DNA of 64,000 bases from CBDAQR01 sp965199055 (GTDB lineage: Bacteria; Pseudomonadota; Gammaproteobacteria; Pseudomonadales; Halieaceae). Below, piece after piece: positions 57,949 through 64,000 of the stretch. How positions within the stretch are numbered: the stretch's first letter is position 1; each line of letters begins with the position of its first letter. Under the pieces are notes generated by a model that searched no databases, was not told the DNA's origin, and was given only the letters and a program-made list of their open reading frames with translations. The stretch spans positions 1,736,001 to 1,800,000 of the forward strand of contig CBDAQR010000003.1 in the NCBI GenBank assembly GCA_965199055.1. Reading direction: 5' to 3'. The translations under genes were made by a program, and so were the position numbers.

Positions 57949-57972
57949 ACGCCTTGCCGCGAGGCGCCGCGC

Positions 57973-58551
57973 ATGTTGACTGATTATTCCATCCTGTTGA
58001 TTGGGGCTATCCTGGTCAACAACTTCGTTCTAGTCCAGTTCCTTGGCCTGTGCCCCTTTATGGGTGTCTCCAACAAACTCGAGACCGCAATGGGCATGTC
58101 CATGGCTACGACCTTCGTGCTGACCCTCGCCTCGGCTTGCAGCTATCTCACGTTCAATTATCTGCTGCAGCCACTGGGCCTGGAGTATCTGAAAACGATC
58201 TCATTCATCCTGGTGATAGCCGTCGTGGTGCAGTTCACCGAGATGGTCGTGCGCAAATCCAGCCCCCTTTTGCATCGCGTGCTTGGCGTCTATCTGCCGC
58301 TGATTACGACCAATTGCGCCGTACTCGGAGTCGCGCTGCTCAACATCAACAAAGACCACGATTTTCTGCAGTCCCTGTTTTATGGTTTTGGCGCCGCACT
58401 CGGCTTTTCATTGGTACTGGTGCTGTTCGCCGCCATGCGCGAACGTCTCGCAGTTGCCGATGTTCCCGCGCCGTTCCAGGGAGCAGCCATCGGCATGGTT
58501 ACCGCCGGTCTCATGTCACTGGCGTTCATGGGTTTTGCCGGTCTGGTGTGA
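57973..58551 (+). CDS. rsxA: Rnf/Rsx electron transport complex subunit A
   Basis: Integral membrane protein of 192 residues with six transmembrane helices; with RsxE it holds an iron-sulfur site in the membrane. Seen: NNFVLVQFLGLCPFMGVS near 16-33 (conserved Cys), LPLITTNCAVLGVAL near 110 (second Cys) and FSLVLVLFAAMRERL near 140. The complex couples NADH and ferredoxin redox chemistry to ion transport, and in E. coli it resets SoxR. It starts the operon; the stop is 3 bases from the rsxB ATG. Confidence 0.95.
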   Translation: MLTDYSILLIGAILVNNFVLVQFLGLCPFMGVSNKLETAMGMSMATTFVLTLASACSYLTFNYLLQPLGLEYLKTISFILVIAVVVQFTEMVVRKSSPLLHRVLGVYLPLITTNCAVLGVALLNINKDHDFLQSLFYGFGAALGFSLVLVLFAAMRERLAVADVPAPFQGAAIGMVTAGLMSLAFMGFAGLV

Positions 58552-58554
58552 TTG

Positions 58555-59178
58555 ATGACTGACCTGATCACACAGTACCCCTTCTTCGCGGCGATGCTAG
58601 CCCTGGTCAGCCTGGGGATCGTGTTCGGCGCACTGCTCGGCTATGCGGCTGAGCGCTTTAAGACAGAAGGTAATCCCATCGTCGACCAGATCAACGACAT
58701 CTTGCCGCAAACCCAATGCGGTCAGTGCGGCTATCCGGGCTGCCGGCCCTACGCCGAGGCGATCGCTGCTGAAGAGGCACCTATTAATCAGTGCCCCCCG
58801 GGTGGCGAAGCAGGTATTGCTGCGCTAGCAGACCTACTGGATGTGGAAGCTCTCCCCCTCGATGAAGAGCACGGCGAGGAAAAAGAAGGTCCGGTGGTCG
58901 CTTATATCCGAGAGGACGAGTGCATTGGTTGTACCAAGTGCATCCAGGCCTGTCCGGTCGATGCCATTCTCGGTGCAGCCAAACAAATGCACACCGTCAT
59001 CGCTTCCGAGTGCACCGGCTGCGATCTTTGTGTCGAACCCTGCCCAGTAGACTGCATTGATCTTATTGGCGAAGAAACGACGGTACAGAACTGGCACTGG
59101 AACACCCCCACTCTTCGTACCTCACCGGTCATTATTGCCACTGATGGCGGCGCTACCGCAGAGAGGGACGCCGCGTGA
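58555..59178 (+). CDS. rsxB: Rnf/Rsx complex ferredoxin subunit B
   Basis: Iron-sulfur protein of about 207 residues. An N-terminal hydrophobic segment (about 7-29) anchors it. Then come a [4Fe-4S] site of the PsaA-type, CGQCGYPGCRPYAEA near 54-68 with a further Cys in NQCPPGG near 77, and two ferredoxin clusters CIGCTKCIQACPVDA near 122 and CTGCDLCVEPCPVDC near 152. It transfers electrons between RsxC and the membrane subunits. The frame opens at TTG 58552; ATG 58555 is used. It overlaps rsxC by 4 bases. Confidence 0.94.
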   Translation: MTDLITQYPFFAAMLALVSLGIVFGALLGYAAERFKTEGNPIVDQINDILPQTQCGQCGYPGCRPYAEAIAAEEAPINQCPPGGEAGIAALADLLDVEALPLDEEHGEEKEGPVVAYIREDECIGCTKCIQACPVDAILGAAKQMHTVIASECTGCDLCVEPCPVDCIDLIGEETTVQNWHWNTPTLRTSPVIIATDGGATAERDAA

Positions 59179-61283
59179 GGAAGATCTGGGATTTTCACGG
59201 CGGGATCCATCCCGAGGAGAACAAGCACCAATCGCTGAGTCAGCCCATCGAGCCCGCGGGAATACCTCCGCAACTGACTCACCCCCTCAGTCAGCATATC
59301 GGCGCAGCCGCCGAGCCCGTAGTGGCAGTCGGGGAGCGCGTGCTGAAGGGACAATTGATAGCCAAAGCCAGCGGCTTCATCAGCGTGCCAATTCACGCCT
59401 CTACGTCGGGAACGGTGAGCGCGATAGAAGAACGGCTGATCGCACACGCCTCCGGTCTCTCGGCACCCTGCATCGTCATCGACAGCGATGGCCAGGATGA
59501 GTGGATTGAACACAGCGGCGTGGATGACTATCTGCAACTAGACAAAACCGCTTTGCTCAATGTGATCCGCGAAGCAGGCATCGCCGGCATGGGAGGCGCC
59601 GGATTTCCCGCCTCCGTCAAACTGGGCGTCAACCCGGAAAAAGGCAAAATCGATACACTGATTATCAACGGCACGGAGTGCGAACCCTATATCAAGGCGG
59701 ACGACATTCTGATGCGCGAACGTGCCGCCGACATCATCGCCGGGGCAGAGATTCTCACCCACCTCGTCAATCCCGACGAAACCCTCATCGGGGTAGAAGA
59801 CAACAAACCTGAAGCGATCGAGGCACTGCGTGCCGCGGCCGAGGGCAGCGAAGTCCAGATAGTCGTGTTCCCCACCAAGTATCCTTCCGGTGGCGAAAAA
59901 CAGCTCATCGAAATCCTGACCGGAAAACAGGTACCCAGTGGCGGGCTCCCGGCTGACGTCGGCATCGTTTGTCAGAATGTGGGTAGCACAGTCGCCATCA
60001 ATGACGCGGTACGCCACGGCAGACCTCTGATCTCGCGCATCACGACGGTGACCGGCGAGGCTGTCGAACAGCAACAGAATTACGAGGTATTGCTGGGCAC
60101 CCCTATGCAATACCTGCTTGAGAAATCAGGCTACGATTCTAAACGCTGCCCACGGCTCGTTATGGGGGGGCCCATGATGGGCTTTACGGTAGCCGATGCC
60201 AATGTCCCCATCGTAAAGACCACTAACTGTCTGCTAGCACCGACCGCGGCGGAATTACCTGCACCACCCCCAGCGCAGGCATGTATACGCTGCGGCCTGT
60301 GTGCGGAGGCCTGCCCGGCAAGCCTGCTGCCACAGCAGTTATATTGGTTTGCGCAGGGCAAAGAGTACGAGAAGCTGGAAATCCACAATCTGTTTGACTG
60401 CATTGAATGTGGTGCCTGCTCCTATGTCTGCCCCAGCAATATACCGCTGGTGCAGTACTATCGAGCCGCCAAGGCAGAAGTGGTGCAGTTGCGCAGAGAC
60501 CACGCCAAGTCGGAGCACTCCCGGACCCGATTCGAGGCCAGACAAGAACGACTGGAGCGTGAAGCGGCCGCCAAAGAAGCGCAGCGGGCTGCGCGCAAGA
60601 AGGCCGCAGAGGAACGCGCACAGGCCGCTGCTGCAGGTGGCGAAGACAGTGATCCCATTCAGAGGGCCATCGAGCGTGCGAAAGCCAAGAAAGCGGGCAC
60701 TTCAGGACAAACTGAACCCGATGCCAGTGCGGACCCTGCCCAACAGGCTATCGAAAAAGCCAAAGCCGCCCGCGAGGCAGCGGCCGATCAAACACCACTC
60801 GAAAAAGCCGAAGCTAATCTCAAGCGACTGGAAGAGCGCTTGGCGAAGAGCGAAGCCAAGCTCGCGCAGAGCAAATCAGACGGCGCCGAAGATACGATTA
60901 TCGAAGCGCTGGAAAGCGGCCTGGAAAAGCTGAGACCCAAACTGGCTGCCGCCCGGGAAGAGTTCGAGAAGTTGGGGGGAACGCAAGGTGCGCCAGAGGC
61001 AGCCCAAGAACCCGAAGTCAAAGACGCGGCGCAACTCGCCATCGAGAAAGCTCAGGCGGCCCGAGCCGCTGCCGCGGATCAATCACCGCTGGAAAAAGCT
61101 GAGGCCAATCTGCAGCGACTGCAGGAACGCTTGGCCAAGAGCGAAGCCAAACTACAACAGAGCCGCGAGGAAGGTGCTGACGACGCCATCATTGAAGCGC
61201 TGGAGACAGGACTGGACAATCTGAAACCCAAGATTGAGGCCGCGAAACTCGAGCTGGCCTCACTGCGGGGTGAAAGCACATGA
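59175..61283 (+). CDS. rsxC: Rnf/Rsx complex NADH-binding subunit C with repeated helical tail
   Basis: Peripheral flavo-iron-sulfur subunit of 702 residues that accepts electrons from NADH through FMN. The N-terminal part has the RnfC barrel, GMGGAGFPASVKLG near 136-149, and two [4Fe-4S] motifs, CIRCGLCAEACPAS near 371 and CIECGACSYVCPSN near 410. After about residue 440 follows a long Ala/Glu/Lys-rich helical tail with two copies of a roughly 80-residue repeat (97-residue period). Start GTG 59175. The tail makes it longer than minimal RnfC proteins but tails of this kind occur in other Gammaproteobacteria. Confidence 0.94.
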   Translation: MRKIWDFHGGIHPEENKHQSLSQPIEPAGIPPQLTHPLSQHIGAAAEPVVAVGERVLKGQLIAKASGFISVPIHASTSGTVSAIEERLIAHASGLSAPCIVIDSDGQDEWIEHSGVDDYLQLDKTALLNVIREAGIAGMGGAGFPASVKLGVNPEKGKIDTLIINGTECEPYIKADDILMRERAADIIAGAEILTHLVNPDETLIGVEDNKPEAIEALRAAAEGSEVQIVVFPTKYPSGGEKQLIEILTGKQVPSGGLPADVGIVCQNVGSTVAINDAVRHGRPLISRITTVTGEAVEQQQNYEVLLGTPMQYLLEKSGYDSKRCPRLVMGGPMMGFTVADANVPIVKTTNCLLAPTAAELPAPPPAQACIRCGLCAEACPASLLPQQLYWFAQGKEYEKLEIHNLFDCIECGACSYVCPSNIPLVQYYRAAKAEVVQLRRDHAKSEHSRTRFEARQERLEREAAAKEAQRAARKKAAEERAQAAAAGGEDSDPIQRAIERAKAKKAGTSGQTEPDASADPAQQAIEKAKAAREAAADQTPLEKAEANLKRLEERLAKSEAKLAQSKSDGAEDTIIEALESGLEKLRPKLAAAREEFEKLGGTQGAPEAAQEPEVKDAAQLAIEKAQAARAAAADQSPLEKAEANLQRLQERLAKSEAKLQQSREEGADDAIIEALETGLDNLKPKIEAAKLELASLRGEST
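60738..61256 (+). repeat. Two tandem repeats coding for the RsxC tail
   Basis: The segments starting at 60738 and 61029 are related by a 291-base (97-codon) period. Both encode A-Q-x-A-I-E-K-A, then SPLEKAEANL or TPLEKAEANL, R-L-x-E-R-L-A-K-S-E-A-K-L and an I-I-E-A-L-E block. The amino-acid identity is higher in the first 70 residues of each unit. The helix-forming charge pattern suggests a coiled coil. Confidence 0.8.
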
Positions 61284-62308
61284 GCTTGATGCGAGTCACC
61301 TCCCCCCACGCGCACGGTCCGCTCAGTACTGCAGCCGTTATGCGCCTGGTGTTGCTGGCCACCCTGCCCGGTGTGATCGTACTCACCCAGTTCTTCGGCT
61401 TCGGCACCCTCGTTAACATTGCCTGGGCATGTATCGTGGCGCTGGCCTGCGAGGCATTGGCACTCAAATTGCGCAAGCGCCCACTCGCTTTCTATTTGAA
61501 CGATGGCAGCGCATTGGTCACCGCCACACTATTGGCAATCGCGATGCCGCCGGGCTCCCCCTGGTGGCTGATCTTGGTAGGTGTCGCTTTCTCGATCCTG
61601 ATTGCAAAGCATCTCTATGGCGGTCTGGGGTACAACCCATTCAACCCAGCTATGGTGGGTTATGTCGTGTTGTTGATTTCATTTCCCGTGGAAATGACCA
61701 GTTGGTTGGCTCCTTTGGGTTATCAGGCCACCAACACACCAGGGCTGATCGAGGCACTGATGGCGTGCTTCTCGCCGAACAGCATCGATGCGATCACAGC
61801 AGCGACACCGCTGGACCTTATGAAGCAAAATAACAGCCTGCTGGTTGAGAACCTCTGGGCGCAGAATCAACAGTTCGGGCGTTGGGGCGGGCTCGGTTGG
61901 GAATGGGTCAACATCGCCTTTCTGCTGGGTGGCTGCTGGCTGCTCTACAAGCGCATTTTTACGTGGCATGCGCCCGTTTCGATGCTGTTGACACTGGGAC
62001 TGCTGGCCTCCATTTTTTACGATGGCGGCAGCTCAGCCAGCGGCGGTTCACCGCTATTCCACCTGCTCAGTGGCGGCACCATGTTTGGTGCGTTCTTTAT
62101 CGTCACTGACCCAGTGACATCGGCGGTATCCGTGCGCGGCAGGCTGGTCTACGGTGCGTTGTGTGGCGTACTCATCTACACCATTCGCAGTTGGGGGAAT
62201 TACCCGGACGCCGTTGCTTTCGCGGTGCTCATTATGAATTTCGCCGCACCATTCATCGACTACTACACCCAGCCCCGGACTTACGGTCATGGGGGTGCCG
62301 CAAAATGA
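61280..62308 (+). CDS. rsxD: Rnf/Rsx complex subunit D
   Basis: Integral membrane protein of 342 residues with about nine helices. Seen: the N-terminal SPHAHGPLST, then DGSALVTATLLAIAMPPGSPW near 75-95, the YNPFNPAMVGYV block near 116, and TAATPLD near 173, which corresponds to the region holding the covalently bound FMN Thr in RnfD. It forms part of the ion path. It overlaps rsxC (ATGA) and rsxG (ATGATG) by 4 bases each. Confidence 0.95.
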   Translation: MSLMRVTSPHAHGPLSTAAVMRLVLLATLPGVIVLTQFFGFGTLVNIAWACIVALACEALALKLRKRPLAFYLNDGSALVTATLLAIAMPPGSPWWLILVGVAFSILIAKHLYGGLGYNPFNPAMVGYVVLLISFPVEMTSWLAPLGYQATNTPGLIEALMACFSPNSIDAITAATPLDLMKQNNSLLVENLWAQNQQFGRWGGLGWEWVNIAFLLGGCWLLYKRIFTWHAPVSMLLTLGLLASIFYDGGSSASGGSPLFHLLSGGTMFGAFFIVTDPVTSAVSVRGRLVYGALCGVLIYTIRSWGNYPDAVAFAVLIMNFAAPFIDYYTQPRTYGHGGAAK

Positions 62309-62934
62309 TGACACGATCCATCAGCCGCAATAGCATACTTCTTGGTCTATTCGCGGTACTCACCACGGGCATCATCGCAGGCACCTATCTGGGCACCCGC
62401 GACCGCATAGCGTTTGAACAGCGTAAAGCCGCAGAGCGGGCCCTGCTCGAGATAGTTCCACCCGCGCGACACAATAATTCTATGCTCGACGATACACTAC
62501 CGGTGGCCATGGGCACCCTGGGTGCGCGTGTCGATAAGCAGCTTTTCATTGCTCGTCAGGACGGACAAACCGTTGCGGTGATTCTGCCGGTTACTGCACC
62601 AGACGGCTATAGCGGTGATATCGATATTATTGTCGGGGTCAATGCGAACGGCAGCGTCGCAGGTGTGAGGGCACTGGCCCACAAGGAGACGCCGGGACTC
62701 GGTGACAAAGTCGACCTAAAGAAATCTGACTGGGTGCTGGATTTTAATGGCCGCTCACTGCAAAACCCGAAGCCTGAAAAGTGGGCCGTGAAGAAAGATA
62801 AGGGTGAATTCGACCAGTTCACAGGTGCCACAATCACACCCCGTGCAGTTACCGCCGCCGTCAAGCGCGCACTAGAGTACTATGACGCCAACCGGGCCAC
62901 CCTTCTGGCCCCGCAGGAGCAGGACAATGGCTGA
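62305..62934 (+). CDS. rsxG: Rnf/Rsx complex flavin subunit G
   Basis: Periplasmic-facing subunit of 209 residues anchored by one N-terminal helix (SILLGLFAVLTTGIIAGTYL, about 10-29). The FMN is bound covalently through the Thr of FTGATITPRAV near 174. The upstream segment KSDWVLDFNGRSL near 140 is also conserved. ATG 62305 is the start; the frame opens earlier, inside rsxD. It overlaps rsxE by 8 bases. Confidence 0.94.
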   Translation: MMTRSISRNSILLGLFAVLTTGIIAGTYLGTRDRIAFEQRKAAERALLEIVPPARHNNSMLDDTLPVAMGTLGARVDKQLFIARQDGQTVAVILPVTAPDGYSGDIDIIVGVNANGSVAGVRALAHKETPGLGDKVDLKKSDWVLDFNGRSLQNPKPEKWAVKKDKGEFDQFTGATITPRAVTAAVKRALEYYDANRATLLAPQEQDNG

Positions 62935-63640
62935 TGTCAGCTATCGGGAACTTTCCTTAAACGGACTCTGGAAGAACAACCCAGCCATCGTGCAACTTCT
63001 GGGACTGTGCCCTCTGTTGGCGGTAACCGGAACCGTGGTAAACGCGATTGGCCTGGGACTCGCCACCATCTTTGTGCTGGTTGCCTCTAACACCTCTGTC
63101 TCCCTGATTCGCAACGTGGTATCAGACGCTGTGCGCCTGCCGGCGTTCGTAATGATTATTGCCTCCGCCGTGACCTGCATTGAGCTGCTAATGCAGGCTT
63201 TCGCGTTCGAGCTTTATCAGATTCTGGGCATTTTCCTCCCGCTGATTACGACCAACTGCGTGATTCTCGGCCGGGCCGACGGCTTTGCCAGCAAGAATGC
63301 TCTGCTACCGTCGCTCTACGACGGGTTTATCATGGGCATCGGCTTCATGGCGATTCTGGTGCTGCTGGGCGCGCTGCGCGAGTTGAGTGGAACCGGGGCC
63401 CTGTTTGCCAATATGGATCTACTGTTTGGTCCAGGAGCGAAGGACTGGGAGATCGTTTTCTTCAGCGACTACAAGGATTTTCTACTGGCCATTCTGCCGC
63501 CGGGCGCCTTCATCTTCACCGGCCTGATCATTGCGGTTAAGAATCTGATAGATGCAGAACTGAAGGCTCGCGAGGACGCGAGAAAAGAAAAGCCCGCCGC
63601 GGGCTCGAAGCGGGTGCGCGTCACTGGCACGATAAGCTGA
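62927..63640 (+). CDS. rsxE: Rnf/Rsx complex subunit E
   Basis: Integral membrane protein of 237 residues with six helices, a homologue of RsxA and part of the membrane core. Conserved Cys residues are in QLLGLCPLLAVT near 26 and LITTNCVILGRADGFASKN near 108. The C-terminal tail is charged. ATG 62927 lies within the rsxG frame; the frame opens at 62882. The gene ends at 63640; nth, which follows in some gammaproteobacteria, is not seen. Confidence 0.95.
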   Translation: MADVSYRELSLNGLWKNNPAIVQLLGLCPLLAVTGTVVNAIGLGLATIFVLVASNTSVSLIRNVVSDAVRLPAFVMIIASAVTCIELLMQAFAFELYQILGIFLPLITTNCVILGRADGFASKNALLPSLYDGFIMGIGFMAILVLLGALRELSGTGALFANMDLLFGPGAKDWEIVFFSDYKDFLLAILPPGAFIFTGLIIAVKNLIDAELKAREDARKEKPAAGSKRVRVTGTIS

Positions 63641-63651
63641 TCGCTTTCGCG

Positions 63652-64000
63652 TCAGCCTTTTATTGCCAGAGTCTGCAGAATCTCTTCCACTGCCGCGTCG
63701 TCCAGGCCATTGTTCTCGACATCGCAGCAATAGGTCACAAACAGTAGCACTGCACCTCTGGCCAAGTACCACTCGCGTACGGCATCGCTGCCATCCTGAT
63801 AGCGTGTGGTACAGCCCTGAAAATCACCGAAACCACTCGCCGACCATTCCCAAGGGTCGTCACCGTTGTCTTTGGCAATAGCCTGCACCTCGGCAGCAGA
63901 GAACTCGCCCTCTTCCTTGTGTAATGTAGAAATCTCGATGCTACCTACATCATCGCGATCGCCAATGACGACGGCGTCGTCTTCCTGTTCGGCCCACCAC
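63652..64000 (-). CDS. Protein of unknown function, 5' end beyond window
   Basis: An open frame on the minus strand runs from the window edge to the TGA at 63652-63654 (about 115 residues visible). I translated the part from 63889 to 64000 by hand. It carries WWAEQEDDAVVIGDRDD, STLHKEEGEFSAAEV, DPWEWSASGFGDFQG and a C-terminal GAVLLFVTYCCDVENNG. No family is recognised. It converges with rsxE, whose stop is 11 bases away, so it is not part of that operon. The start lies to the right of the window. Confidence 0.6.
   Translation of the reverse strand, partial: WWAEQEDDAVVIGDRDDVGSIEISTLHKEEGEFSAAEVQAIAKDNGDDPWEWSASGFGDFQGCTTRYQDGSDAVREWYLARGAVLLFVTYCCDVENNGLDDAAVEEILQTLAIKG

Noticed and set aside
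63591..63605. Terminator hairpin AGCCCGCCGCGGGCT near the end of rsxE
   Set aside because: The perfect palindrome lies inside the rsxE coding region, leaves almost no loop and is followed by no U-tract.
1..64000. CRISPR arrays, tRNA or rRNA genes, prophage
   Set aside because: No direct-repeat array with regular spacers, no recognisable clover-leaf or rRNA sequence and no phage structural gene was seen on either strand, though a manual reading cannot exclude small RNAs.

Overview
The window is a gene-dense, moderately GC-rich segment of a gammaproteobacterial chromosome. The housekeeping gene orders hda-perM-DUF2066 facing purM-purN, dcd-mrp-metG, and a complete rsxABCDGE (Rnf) operon are typical of Gammaproteobacteria. 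The many acyl-CoA, Baeyer-Villiger, SDR and TetR genes recall marine oligotrophs of the Halieaceae/Spongiibacteraceae type. That placement is inferred from gene content, not from any database search. I see no tRNA, rRNA, CRISPR, prophage or replication origin.

Positions 1-9900 hold a catabolic module. A partial SDR and a TetR gene diverge from each other. A minus-strand operon follows (SDR, AMP-dependent acyl-CoA ligase, TetR, alpha/beta hydrolase, luciferase-like flavin oxidoreductase). Divergent from it are an acyl-CoA dehydrogenase and a Baeyer-Villiger-type monooxygenase. Together they look like a route turning a cyclic or branched ketone or alcohol into acyl-CoA, under local TetR control. 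Positions 9900-18600 carry a GST, a DUF3604 protein, a divergent PTPS-family protein, a nine-helix membrane protein, a malonyl-CoA synthetase with an SDR, a YhhQ-type queuosine-precursor transporter, and an IS3-family element that has landed inside a TRIC-type (UPF0126) gene.

Positions 18600-35800 are accessory metabolism: a TauD-type dioxygenase, a sterol-desaturase-like enzyme, a second BVMO with a divergent AraC regulator, a MOSC protein, an EamA exporter, a nitronate monooxygenase-like protein, an arsenate reductase, leucine dehydrogenase with a giant indolepyruvate:ferredoxin oxidoreductase and a divergent Lrp regulator, a PQQ dehydrogenase broken by one stop codon, and two NAD(P)-fold enzymes. 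Positions 35880-44000 carry an aminotransferase/omega-amidase pair, a DUF2306 protein, a second GST, a carotenoid oxygenase with an NmrA-like partner, a frameshifted cytochrome P450 and an OmpA-family porin.

Positions 44090-64000 are mostly core genes: a DksA-like protein, hda, perM, a DUF2066 gene, purM, purN, an M48 protease, dcd, mrp, an S10 peptidase, a serine hydrolase, metG, a sulfotransferase and rsxABCDGE.

The most notable points are these. An IS insertion can be resolved to the base, and removing it exactly restores the TRIC reading frame. Two further catabolic genes are each broken by one mutation. Four genes have a -10 hexamer placed exactly six bases before the ATG, the geometry of leaderless mRNAs. 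Four other promoters share a GC-rich discriminator. The PTPS homologue has Glu in place of the catalytic Cys. Inverted repeats overlap the mrp, metG and rsx promoters. Intergenic gaps are short and none without a gene exceeds 300 bases.
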